From NCBI GenBank assembly GCA_022822855.1, contig JAJDYG010000029.1:1-40147 (forward strand): DNA of 40,147 nt, given 5' to 3'. A model generated the notes under the pieces. It made no database searches. It had not been told where the DNA came from and was given only the letters and a program-made list of their open reading frames with translations. Positions within the stretch are counted from its first letter, which is position 1; every line of letters begins with the position of its first letter. This document shows positions 15,487 to 22,689 of the stretch, piece after piece. Source of the stretch: Dehalococcoidia bacterium. Lineage in GTDB: Bacteria > Chloroflexota > Dehalococcoidia > Bin125. Made by a program: the position numbers and the translations under genes.

Positions 15487-16224
15487 TCATCCGGCGGCTG
15501 TGGTGGTTTGGAGGTCCTTTGCGTTGTAGTTGCGGAGGAAGGTTGATGCTTCCTGGTAGAGCTGTTTCGGGGTGAGTTGGGCGGGTGGTTGGTTGGGAAT
15601 TTTTTCTGGTGGGGTTGGTGGGGTCTTTTCCTGTGTTTTGCGGGGGATCGGGTGGTTGGAGTGGTCAGGTTTGGAAGGTTTTGGTAAGCGCTTTGGTAGG
15701 CCGTGGTTGACGTTGGTCGTCTCTCGGTCCTTGATCGTTCTTTCCTGCTTGGCTTGCTTGTCCGACTTGTTCGACTTGGCCGGCGCGGGGGCGGCGGTGA
15801 GTTCGTCCTCGGGGAAGTCGATCTCCTGGGGGAACTCGCCGGGTTCGGTCGCGCGGAGGTCGGCGCGCTCGCGCAGTTGGTCGGTGAGGCGGCGGGTCTC
15901 GCGGAGGAGGATGGCGAGCTCGTGGTTGTGGGCCTCGTGAATGCGGACGAAGTCGACGGGACTGAGCCGGCCGAACTCCTTGAGCAGATCGCGCTGCAGG
16001 AGGGTGCGCAGGCGTTTCTGCATGAGGCTGAGTTGTTCGAGCTGGAAGTCGTCGGTGGACTGCGTAGTGAATTCGCTCCAGTGGGTCTCGAGGAGTTTGA
16101 GGTCGGCGAGCGCGGTGGCGTGGGAGATGTTGAGCCGCTTGCCGATGTTGCGCAGGGAGAGTCCGCGCTGGCGGAGTTCGTGGACTTTGAGGGCTCGCTG
16201 TCGTCGCCGTGGTGAGATTTGCAT
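15487..16224 (-). CDS. Helix-turn-helix protein with low-complexity Pro/Lys-rich tail
   Basis: 245 residues from ATG 16224. The N-terminus is a homeodomain-like HTH: RRRQRALKVHELRQRGLSLR then NIGKRLNISHATALADLKLL (about 5-45), similar to HTH parts of phage terminase small subunits and of resolvase-like regulators. A helical region (about 55-125) follows, then a charged stretch (KSNKSDKQAKQERTIKDRE) and an unusual Pro-rich, Lys-rich tail (about 170-225) before a short C-terminal helix. The tail has lower G+C and strong C over G bias on the coding strand compared with neighbours. I chose 16224 over an in-frame extension to 16329 because the extension would cross the promoter region. It is divergent from the small gene at 16390. 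Role: DNA binding, otherwise unknown. Confidence 0.68.
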   Translation of the reverse strand: MQISPRRRQRALKVHELRQRGLSLRNIGKRLNISHATALADLKLLETHWSEFTTQSTDDFQLEQLSLMQKRLRTLLQRDLLKEFGRLSPVDFVRIHEAHNHELAILLRETRRLTDQLRERADLRATEPGEFPQEIDFPEDELTAAPAPAKSNKSDKQAKQERTIKDRETTNVNHGLPKRLPKPSKPDHSNHPIPRKTQEKTPPTPPEKIPNQPPAQLTPKQLYQEASTFLRNYNAKDLQTTTAAG

Positions 16225-16272
16225 GTCGGAGGCCTTTCTTGCTCTGGTCCTGTGCTGGACATCTGTTCGATG

Positions 16273-16284
16273 CACTGTATAGTG
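16273..16284. promoter_or_regulatory. Candidate operator/-10 region between divergent genes
   Basis: CACTGTATAGTG is an inverted repeat with 5 of 6 pairs, lying 48 bp upstream of the HTH gene start and 105 bp upstream of the gene at 16390. It contains TATAGT, which could be a -10 box for rightward transcription. A similar CTGAGTATACAG (20202-20213) precedes the other small HTH gene at 20158. The regulator would be the adjacent HTH protein; this is inference. Confidence 0.3.
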
Positions 16285-16389
16285 ACTATGTTCTGATTTG
16301 GTAGGAATCGGGACTGAACTGTGTCGCAACAGACATCGGCGGGCAGGAGCCGCGTCGAACAGGAATCGAACAGGAATGAGGAGATGACG

Positions 16390-16638
16390 ATGTCCGAGAA
16401 GCGAACGCTGGAGGATCTGCAGGAGCAGGCGGCGGTGGAGAAGATCTACCGCGAGGCGGTCGATTCATTGATGGTGATCATGCTCGGGTACGCCGACATG
16501 CCGGACGCGAAGAGCCTGATCCGGGAACTGACTCAGGACTTTCCGGGATCGACGGCGGCGTTCTGGGTCGGCGTGTTGGAGATGATGTCGGACGCGCTGT
16601 CGGAGGAGGGGCTGATTCCGAGGGCGGAGGGTGAGTGA
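16390..16638 (+). CDS. Small acidic helical protein, unknown
   Basis: 82 residues from ATG 16390, which has GAGGAG (16378-16383) at 6 bases spacing; an upstream in-frame GTG at 16321 lacks such a site. The protein is mostly helical and acidic (RTLEDLQEQAAVEKIYREAVD; SDALSEEGLIPRAEGE) with a hydrophobic middle (SLMVIMLGYADMPDAKSLI). No family recognised. It is divergent from the HTH protein and 74 bp upstream of a coiled-coil tail-anchored gene. Upstream, AACAGGAAT occurs twice in near-tandem, and a 12-base GGGCTGATTCCG repeats across its stop region. Confidence 0.6.
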   Translation: MSEKRTLEDLQEQAAVEKIYREAVDSLMVIMLGYADMPDAKSLIRELTQDFPGSTAAFWVGVLEMMSDALSEEGLIPRAEGE

Positions 16639-16712
16639 GGGCTGATTCCGTCTGACACCAGACATGAGACCTTGCACGCTTCCGAGCGTTATCTTGACGA
16701 AAGGAACTGATC

Positions 16713-17129
16713 ATGGCGACCGACACGTTGCAGGAGTATGAGGCGCTGCTGGAGAGCGGCTTCGAGGAGGAGCAGGCGCGTGCCCTGATCCGGCTGGTCA
16801 GTCCGTCGCGGACTGATCCAGAGGTTGTGAGCCGGCTGGATCGGATCGAGCAGTCGCTCAACTCGCAGTCGCAGGTGCTTGGGCAGCATTCGCGGTTGTT
16901 GGAGCAGCACTCTCAGATGTTCCAGGTCATCGTGCCCCTCGTCCAGCGGATTCCAACCATGGAGGACGACATCGCCAAGATGAGAGAGGACATCGGCGAG
17001 CTGCGCTCCGGCCAGTTTGTGATCGAGGAGCGGGTCAAGATGGAGGGGCGAGTCTCGCGGATGATCAACGCGACGCTGATCGCCCTTGGCGCGATTGCTG
17101 CCAGTCTGGCGGCTACGTTCGCTCGCTGA
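16713..17129 (+). CDS. Coiled-coil, C-terminally membrane-anchored protein (DUF1640-like family)
   Basis: 138 residues. The N-terminus (EYEALLESGFEEEQARALIR) has the GFxEEQAxAL pattern common in DUF1640/CCDC90-type proteins. A long coiled coil follows (about 30-112; RLDRIEQSLNSQSQVLGQHS and later KMREDIGELRSGQ), and the C-terminus is a membrane helix (MINATLIALGAIAASLAATF, about 117-136) ending in Arg. This layout repeats in the genes at 19435, 35057, 36928 and the broken copy at 233-537. AAAGGA lies 8 bases before ATG. In other organisms these proteins are largely uncharacterised; the mitochondrial relative MCUR1/CCDC90 links to calcium uptake, too distant to transfer. Confidence 0.75.
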   Translation: MATDTLQEYEALLESGFEEEQARALIRLVSPSRTDPEVVSRLDRIEQSLNSQSQVLGQHSRLLEQHSQMFQVIVPLVQRIPTMEDDIAKMREDIGELRSGQFVIEERVKMEGRVSRMINATLIALGAIAASLAATFAR

Positions 17130-17272
17130 TCGCTGAAGCTCCTACTGTCCCGCCGGCGCCTCGAGCGAGGACGGGTGCTGCTTCAGACCTGCCGAGGCGG
17201 AGCGGCGGTGTGCAACGGGCGTGCGCGATAACATCTTGACCAGAATCTGCGATTGATGATGAGGATGCCGAC

Positions 17273-19255
17273 ATGACAACCGCCGATGCCGCTATGCCGG
17301 TCAACGAGACTTACTCACCTCCAGCGAACGTGCGTGAGGGCGCGCTGGTGACGTCGAGGGAGGGCTACGAGGCCCTGTGGCGACGATCTCTGGATGAGCC
17401 GGACGCGTTCTGGACGGAGATGGCGAATGAGCATCTCGACCTGATCGAGCCGTGGCACACGCTGAAGGAAGAGAACCTGGCTGCGGGTGAGATCGCCTGG
17501 TTCCTGGGGGCGAAGCTGAATGTCTCGGTCAACTGTCTCGACCGGCACCTGGCCGAGCGCGGGGAGCAGACGGCGATCCTGTGGGAGGGCGACGAGCCGG
17601 CGGATAACGAGTCGGTGACCTATCGCGAACTGCACGCCGAGGTCTGCCGACTGGCGAACGAGCTGCGCAGCCGCGGCGTGGGCAAGGGCGACCGCGTCGC
17701 GATCTACATGGGGATGACGCCTGAGGTCGTGGCGGCGATGCTCGCCTGCGCTCGGATTGGCGCGATTCACTCCGTGATCTTCGGCGGATTCTCGGCGTCG
17801 GCGATTGCCGATCGGGTCGAGGACTCGCTGTGCAAGGCCGTGATTACGCAGGACGAGGGCAAGCGCGGCGGTCGGACGGTGCCGCTGAAGGCGAACGTCG
17901 ACGCGGCGATGGATCAGCTTGATGCGAACGGGGTGGATTGCGTCGAGTTCGTGCTCGTCCACCAGCACACGGGCGGCGACGTGACGATGAAGGACGGCCG
18001 CGACGTCTGGTGGCATGAGACCGTGGCCCGGCAGTCGGACGAGTGCGAGCCCGAGGTGATGGACGCCGAGGATCCGCTCTTCATCCTGTACACGTCAGGG
18101 TCGACCGGGAAGCCGAAGGGCGTTCTGCACACGCAGGCCGGCTACCTGCTGTTCACGATGCTGAGTCATCGCTACACGTTTGACTACCGCGAGGGCGACA
18201 TCTACTGCTGCGCGGCGGATGTGGGCTGGATTACGGGGCACAGCTACATCGTCTATGGGCCGCTGGGCAACGGGGCGACGTCTGTGATGTTCGAGTCGAT
18301 TCCGACGTATCCGGACGCGGGTCGGTACTGGGACATGATCGACCGGCTGGGGATCAACATTCTGTACACGGCGCCGACGGCGATTCGGGCGCTGATGCGC
18401 GAGGGCGACGAGTGGGTCAAGGTTCATCAGCGAACCAGCCTGCGCGTGCTGGGCACGGTCGGCGAGCCGATCAATCCGGAGGCCTGGCGCTGGTACTTCG
18501 ATGTCGTCGGCGAGGGGCGCTGCTCGATCGTCGATACGTACTGGCAGACGGAGACCGGCGGCCACGTACTGACCGGGCTGGCGGGGGCGAACGACATGAA
18601 GCCGGGCTCGGCCTCGCTGCCGTTCTTCGGGATCGAACCGGTGCTGGTTGATCCGGACGGGAATGAGCTTGAGGGGAATCCTCAGAGCGGGCTGCTCTGC
18701 CTGGCTCGGAGCTGGCCGGGGATGATGCGCACGGTCTACGGCGACCATGAGCGGTTCATCAATACGTACTTCATCCAGTACCCGGGCAAGTACTTCACCG
18801 GGGACGGGTCGTTCCGCGACCACGACGGCTACTACTGGTTGACGGGTCGGGTTGACGACGTGCTGAACGTGTCGGGGCATCGTCTGGGCACGGCGGAGAT
18901 CGAGGGCGCGCTGGTGGGTCACGCGGGCTGCGCCGAGGCGGCGGTCGTGGGCTACCCGCACGAGATCAAGGGCGAGGGGATCTACGCCTACGTGCTGCTC
19001 AAGGACGGGTTTGATCCGGGGCCGGACCTGGCGGGCGAGCTGAAGCGTCAGGTGCGGGCGGAGATCAGCCCGATCGCGACGCCGGACAAGATCCAGTTTG
19101 TCGGCGGTCTGCCGAAGACTCGGTCGGGGAAGATCATGCGTCGGATTCTGCGGAAGGTCGCGGAGGGCGAGCCGGAGAACGTCGGTGATGTGACGACTCT
19201 GGCGGAGCCTCATGTGGTTGAGGAGATTATCGAGGGAGCGTCGGCGGCGCACTGA
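17273..19255 (+). CDS. acs: Acetyl-CoA synthetase, AMP-forming
   Basis: 660 residues, the normal length of Acs. It converts acetate, ATP and CoA to acetyl-CoA, AMP and pyrophosphate in the cytoplasm. The AMP-binding signature is [13 protein letters not shown] (about 271-283); [12 protein letters not shown] (about 420) and the hinge/CoA region [20 protein letters not shown] (about 521-540) follow. The C-terminal catalytic Lys is K620 in [13 protein letters not shown], the site acetylated by Pat-type enzymes in other bacteria. ATG 17273 follows GATGAGGA. No acetylase or deacetylase gene is in the window. Downstream, at 20-22.7 kb, an ADP-forming enzyme for the same conversion is encoded. Confidence 0.97.
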   Translation: MTTADAAMPVNETYSPPANVREGALVTSREGYEALWRRSLDEPDAFWTEMANEHLDLIEPWHTLKEENLAAGEIAWFLGAKLNVSVNCLDRHLAERGEQTAILWEGDEPADNESVTYRELHAEVCRLANELRSRGVGKGDRVAIYMGMTPEVVAAMLACARIGAIHSVIFGGFSASAIADRVEDSLCKAVITQDEGKRGGRTVPLKANVDAAMDQLDANGVDCVEFVLVHQHTGGDVTMKDGRDVWWHETVARQSDECEPEVMDAEDPLFILYTSGSTGKPKGVLHTQAGYLLFTMLSHRYTFDYREGDIYCCAADVGWITGHSYIVYGPLGNGATSVMFESIPTYPDAGRYWDMIDRLGINILYTAPTAIRALMREGDEWVKVHQRTSLRVLGTVGEPINPEAWRWYFDVVGEGRCSIVDTYWQTETGGHVLTGLAGANDMKPGSASLPFFGIEPVLVDPDGNELEGNPQSGLLCLARSWPGMMRTVYGDHERFINTYFIQYPGKYFTGDGSFRDHDGYYWLTGRVDDVLNVSGHRLGTAEIEGALVGHAGCAEAAVVGYPHEIKGEGIYAYVLLKDGFDPGPDLAGELKRQVRAEISPIATPDKIQFVGGLPKTRSGKIMRRILRKVAEGEPENVGDVTTLAEPHVVEEIIEGASAAH

Positions 19256-19274
19256 GACCGGTAGAATCGGTCGT

Positions 19275-19466
19275 ATGGCAAAGGCTCACAAGACTCAGAC
19301 CAAGCCCATTCCGGCGTGGAAACTCGAGGAGATTCTTGAGGACATGCGGAAGAAGGTGGTGCAGGCTGGCTACGTGACCGAAGAGAAGTCGCACCTGATC
19401 GCCGACGTCCTACGTCCACAGATCGAAGAGCACTATGTCATTGATCGACGTCCTCGAGACGCGTGA
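19275..19466 (+). CDS. Small basic helical protein, unknown
   Basis: 63 residues from ATG 19275, 19 bases after acs. Composition is helical with Lys clusters: AWKLEEILEDMRKKVVQAG and LIADVLRPQIEEHYVIDRR. Its 3' end overlaps the start of the next gene by 32 bases in another frame, so coupled translation is likely. I recognise no family. A short dyad ACCGGTAGAATCGGT sits between acs and this start. Confidence 0.55.
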   Translation: MAKAHKTQTKPIPAWKLEEILEDMRKKVVQAGYVTEEKSHLIADVLRPQIEEHYVIDRRPRDA

Positions 19467-19926
19467 CCGGCTCGTCGACATCGGCGTCTGCCAGAACGGC
19501 CAGGCCGAACCCATGGCGGTTCTACTTGATGATCTCTTCGATCAAGCGCTGGCTACATATGTTCGGCAGACAGCACTCGAGCAACTCATTGAACAGTGGC
19601 GAGTTGAACGAGCTGAGATGGCAGCCGAACAGACGCAGTTCATGGCCGATATCCGTTCGGAGATGAATGAGATCCGCAAAGAGATCAGCGAGTTTCGTGC
19701 GGAGAATCATCAACGCGAACTTGAGCGGGATGAGCGTGAGCGCGAGGGGGACGAGCGCGAACGGCAGAGAGACGTCCGCGAGCGTCAAAGAGATGACCGT
19801 GAGCGGCAACGCGTCAGGGATCAAGAGGATCGAGATTCCAAGATGCGTCAATGGGTGATCGGTGTTGTAGGGATAGGATTCGCTGCAGCGACCCTCGTGT
19901 CGGGTCTGCTGGTCGCATTTGGCTAG
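19435..19926 (+). CDS. Coiled-coil, C-terminally membrane-anchored protein with Arg/Glu repeats
   Basis: 163 residues from ATG 19435, overlapping the preceding gene by 32 bases. It has an N-terminal helical head (about 1-55), a continuous coiled coil with heptads, and an extreme Arg/Glu/Asp stretch (about 95-135) built of imperfect RERQRD-type units (DERERQRDVRERQRDDRERQ). The C-terminus is a membrane helix (WVIGVVGIGFAAATLVSGLL, about 141-160). It shares the layout, though little sequence, with the proteins at 16713, 35057 and 36928. The charged part probably forms a long single helix. Function unknown. Confidence 0.72.
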   Translation: MSLIDVLETRDRLVDIGVCQNGQAEPMAVLLDDLFDQALATYVRQTALEQLIEQWRVERAEMAAEQTQFMADIRSEMNEIRKEISEFRAENHQRELERDEREREGDERERQRDVRERQRDDRERQRVRDQEDRDSKMRQWVIGVVGIGFAAATLVSGLLVAFG

Positions 19927-19939
19927 AGAGGGTCGTGAC

Positions 19940-20158
19940 TCATAGCAGGCGGGGGGAGCGTTTGCGGCCTGGGCGGGGGTCGTAGTTGGACTTGAACATC
20001 TGGAGCTGCTCTCGCTCGATCAGGTATTTGCCTCCGTAGAGGCGGGCGGGGACACGGCCCTGCTTGATCAGGCGGCGCATGGATTGGGGGTGGATGTTGA
20101 GTTCTCTCGCCGCCTCGACGATGTCCAGCCAGTCCTCGAACGGGTCACCCTCGGCCAT
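19940..20158 (-). CDS. Small HTH (excisionase/MerR-like) DNA-binding protein
   Basis: 72 residues with a helix-turn-helix of the excisionase/HTH_17 type: DIVEAARELNIHPQSMRRLI followed by KQGRVPARLYGGKYLIEREQL, the usual helix-wing order. Such proteins are small DNA-binding regulators or recombination directionality factors. The C-terminus is basic (RPGRKRSPRLL). No integrase is in the window, so it is more likely a regulator. A TATACT box lies upstream on the minus strand (complement of 20205-20210). Confidence 0.78.
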   Translation of the reverse strand: MAEGDPFEDWLDIVEAARELNIHPQSMRRLIKQGRVPARLYGGKYLIEREQLQMFKSNYDPRPGRKRSPRLL

Positions 20159-20241
20159 GGCTCACTCCTCTGCGGTTCGGCAGTGAATCCTAACTGCGAA
20201 ACTGAGTATACAGAATAGCGGGATGAGGCCCCGGTGGGGAG

Positions 20242-20331
20242 CCCCCCTCTGCCCCCCGGTCAAGCCGGGGGCAGGCTTTCGGCATCCCCGCATCAAGTGC
20301 GGGGCAGGCTCCCCCCGCTCTGCGGGGGGAG
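20242..20331. repeat. Triple palindrome cluster upstream of the ACD beta gene
   Basis: Three perfect hairpins stand in a row: CCCCCGG-TCAAG-CCGGGGG (20253-20271), CCCCGCA-TCAAG-TGCGGGG (20286-20304), and CTCCCCCCGC-TCT-GCGGGGGGAG (20309-20331). Two different classes are thus joined. CAGGCT follows each TCAAG hairpin. The cluster separates the HTH gene and the ACD beta gene and lies within the probable 5' leader of the latter. Confidence 0.8.
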
Positions 20332-20398
20332 AAAGGAAGCGGGAAGCGCGGCGTGTAAACTGCCTAGGTCGAATCGCCATATCCCGCCGGAGACGCCC

Positions 20399-21094
20399 AT
20401 GACCGATGTGATTGCCGCCGCGCGCGCCGAGCAGCGCACGCTCCTGTCCGAAGTCGAAGCCAAGCAAGTGCTCGCCGAGGCCGGCGTCAACGTGACGGAG
20501 ACTCGCCTGGCCATTTCGGTCGACGAGGCCGCTGCGCACGCGGCGGAGCTTGGCTATCCGGTCGCCCTGAAGGTCGTGTCGGACACGATCACGCACAAGA
20601 CGGATGTGGGCGGCGTCGAGTTGGGCGTCGCCGACGAGGAGTCGCTGCGGGCCGCCTGCCAACGCATCCACGAGCGCGTCACTGCGGCCGCGCCCGATGC
20701 GCAGGCGCAGGGGGTCTCGGTGCAGCCGATGGCCGAGGCGGGCGTCGAGGTGATCCTCGGGATCACGCAGGACCAGCAGTTCGGCCCGGTGCTGATGTTC
20801 GGCCTGGGCGGTGTGTTCGTCGAGGTGCTCAAGGACGTCGCGTTCCGCATCGTCCCGCTTGAGCCGAGGGACGCGGCCGAGATGGTGCGCGAGATCCAGG
20901 GGTTGCCGATCCTTGAGGGCGTGCGCGGACAGCCCGCCGCCAACCTTGAGGCGATTGAGTCGATGCTGCTGCAGCTCTCGGAGTTCGCGGAAGCGCATCC
21001 GGAGATCGCGGAGCTTGACCTCAATCCGGTGTTTGCTCGGCCCGACGGGGCCGTCGCTGTGGATGCTCGGATTTTGCTGACGTCGGAGTCATAG
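20399..21094 (+). CDS. acdB: ADP-forming acetyl-CoA synthetase, beta subunit (ATP-grasp)
   Basis: 231 residues, the usual size of a free ACD beta subunit. With the alpha subunit it interconverts acyl-CoA, ADP and phosphate with acid, CoA and ATP. ATP-grasp features are present: LLSEVEAKQVLAEAGVNV start, GYPVALKVVSDTITHKTDVG with H66 (the conserved His that relays the phosphate in archaeal ACD), GVEVILGITQDQQFGPVLMFGLGG (in part) and ELDLNPVF near the end. ATG 20399 was chosen; the longer frame from 20234 would translate through the palindrome cluster. The alpha gene follows after 168 bp. Confidence 0.9.
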   Translation: MTDVIAAARAEQRTLLSEVEAKQVLAEAGVNVTETRLAISVDEAAAHAAELGYPVALKVVSDTITHKTDVGGVELGVADEESLRAACQRIHERVTAAAPDAQAQGVSVQPMAEAGVEVILGITQDQQFGPVLMFGLGGVFVEVLKDVAFRIVPLEPRDAAEMVREIQGLPILEGVRGQPAANLEAIESMLLQLSEFAEAHPEIAELDLNPVFARPDGAVAVDARILLTSES

Positions 21095-21120
21095 GGCCTA
21101 GTGAACTGACGGGGCGGGAG

Positions 21121-21248
21121 GGGGACCCCCCTCTGCCTACGGCATCTCCCCCCGCGGAGCGGGGGGAGAGGGGAGAACAAGCATCTCCCCCGTTTGCGGG
21201 GGAGAGGGGAGAACAGGCATCTTCCCCCGTTTGCGGGGGAGAGGGAGA
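21121..21248. repeat. Palindrome cluster with two tandem copies between acd genes
   Basis: CCCCCTCTGCCTACGGCAT leads to a 10-bp hairpin CTCCCCCCGC-GGA-GCGGGGGGAG (21146-21168). Two near-identical units follow, each GAACA[A/G]GCATCT plus (T)CCCCC-GTTTGC-GGGGGAGAGGG, at about 21174-21209 and 21210-21247. They lie directly upstream of the alpha gene's Shine-Dalgarno, so a transcript from acdB into acdA would contain three strong hairpins in its intergenic part. Confidence 0.8.
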
Positions 21249-21262
21249 AGCAGGAGATTCCG

Positions 21263-22675
21263 ATGGCCGTTACACGTGAACGCCTGACCCGTGCGCTGGC
21301 GCCCAAGGTTGTCGCCGTGATTGGCGACAAGCAGGCGAGCGGCTACAACTGGCTGCGCTCGATGAAGGATTTCGACGGGCCGGTCTACAGCGTCCAGGTT
21401 GACGAGAACGAGATTCCCGGGATCGAGGAACTCGGGATTCCCAACTACAAGTCGCTGACGGATATTCCGGACCAGGTCGATTTTGCCGTTTGCGCCGTGC
21501 CTCGGCAGGTTGCTCCGTTCATTGTGCAGGGCTGCGTCGAGGCGAATGTCGGGGGCGTGACGCTGTTCACGTCGGGATTTGCCGAGACCGGTGAGGACAT
21601 CGGGGTTGAGTTGCAGGACAAGATTTATGAGATTGCGGCGCCTTCCGGGCTTGCGCTGATTGGTCCGAACTGCATGGGTCTGCATGTGCCCGGACTGGGC
21701 GTGCGGTTCAACCGCGACCAGCCGGCGGGGGTGCAGGGGAACATCGGCTTCGTCTCGCAGTCGGGCACGCATGGGATGAACTTCTCGCTGACCGGCGCGG
21801 CGCACGGGCTGTACTGCTCGACACTGGTCAGCTTCGGCAATGGGATCATCCTTGAAGCGGCTGACTACCTGGAGTACATGGCCGACGATCCGCAGACCGA
21901 AGTGATCGGCATGTACATCGAGGGCGCTCGGGATGGTCGGCGGTTGTTCAAGACCCTGCGGGAGGTCGCGGCGAAGAAGCCCGTGATCATCTGGAAGGGC
22001 GGACAGACCGAGGGTGGGGGGCGCGCGATTCGCTCGCACACGGCCTCGCTGGCCAGCGACCAGGCGATCTGGGAGGCGATGATCAAGCAGGTCGGCGCGG
22101 TCGCGGTGCATAACCTCGACGAGATGATCGACGTGGTCAAAGCGACGCTGCTGACCAAGCGCACGCAGGGCAACCGGCTGGGCCTGATTGCGATGACCGG
22201 CGGGCAGTCGGTCGTGTTGACCGACGCGTTCGAGAAGGCCGGCTGGAAGGTGCCGACGCTCTCGGAGGAGAGCTACGCGCAGCTCTCGGAGTTCTTCAAC
22301 ATCATCGGCGGCAGCTATCGGAATCCGCTCGACGCGGCAGGGACGATCGGTCAGGATCCGAAGCATCTGGACACGATCTTCGACATCCTCAACGCGGACG
22401 AGAACATCGACGCGGTCGGGATGGAGCTCTCGGCAACGTTCATGGCTCGGCGCTGGCAGGACAAGCCAGAGGAGTTCGATCGGCTGATCGGGTCGTTGAA
22501 GAAGTTCATGGCCGAGTCGGACAAGCCGTTCCTGGCTGCGTTGCATCCGAGTCACGTCGAAGGGGCGGCGTTGACGGCGAGGCAGCGTCTGCAGGAGGAG
22601 GGGATTGCGACGTTCCCGAGCTTCGAGCGAGCGGCGAATGCCTTGAGGAAGGCGTCGGCGTTGGCGGCGGTGTAG
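21263..22675 (+). CDS. acdA: ADP-forming acetyl-CoA synthetase, alpha subunit
   Basis: 470 residues, matching free ACD alpha subunits (CoA-binding, flavodoxin-like and ligase domains). An N-terminal CoA-binding Rossmann part has VVAVIGDKQASGYNWLRSMK; GPNCMGLHVPGLGVRFNRDQ and FVSQSGTHG are the succinyl-CoA ligase-type loops; the phosphorylated His is H259 in RSHTASLAS. ATG 21263 has AGGAG (about 21252-21256) at 6 bases spacing. Many bacterial ACDs are alpha-beta fusions; here the genes are separate with beta first. Acyl range (acetate, propionate or aryl acids) is not deducible. Confidence 0.9.
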   Translation: MAVTRERLTRALAPKVVAVIGDKQASGYNWLRSMKDFDGPVYSVQVDENEIPGIEELGIPNYKSLTDIPDQVDFAVCAVPRQVAPFIVQGCVEANVGGVTLFTSGFAETGEDIGVELQDKIYEIAAPSGLALIGPNCMGLHVPGLGVRFNRDQPAGVQGNIGFVSQSGTHGMNFSLTGAAHGLYCSTLVSFGNGIILEAADYLEYMADDPQTEVIGMYIEGARDGRRLFKTLREVAAKKPVIIWKGGQTEGGGRAIRSHTASLASDQAIWEAMIKQVGAVAVHNLDEMIDVVKATLLTKRTQGNRLGLIAMTGGQSVVLTDAFEKAGWKVPTLSEESYAQLSEFFNIIGGSYRNPLDAAGTIGQDPKHLDTIFDILNADENIDAVGMELSATFMARRWQDKPEEFDRLIGSLKKFMAESDKPFLAALHPSHVEGAALTARQRLQEEGIATFPSFERAANALRKASALAAV

Positions 22676-22689
22676 ATTGCTGGGTCTAC

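Noticed and set aside
14491..15546. Open plus-strand frame of 351 codons across the DUF4352-like and rhodanese genes
   Set aside because: Runs through two recognisable minus-strand genes and a palindrome cluster; composition is that of a shadow.
16609..16652. GGGCTGATTCCG repeated across a stop codon as a recombination site
   Set aside because: Only 12 bases, twice, with no associated recombinase; likely chance or a small local duplication.
18095..19252. Open frame of about 385 codons on the minus strand opposite acs
   Set aside because: Arg-rich shadow with no recognisable domain over a certain acs gene.
19940..20158. Excisionase of an integrated element
   Set aside because: No integrase, attachment repeats or phage genes near; treated as a small HTH regulator.
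20234..20398. Upstream extension of the ACD beta frame
   Set aside because: It would translate the palindrome cluster; the family start is ATG 20399.
21121..21248. CRISPR-like array
   Set aside because: Only two near-tandem units plus one related hairpin, no unique spacers of regular length and no cas genes.
21137..22555. Open frame of about 470 codons on the minus strand opposite the ACD alpha gene
   Set aside because: Antisense shadow; the plus-strand gene has the catalytic His and the full family pattern.
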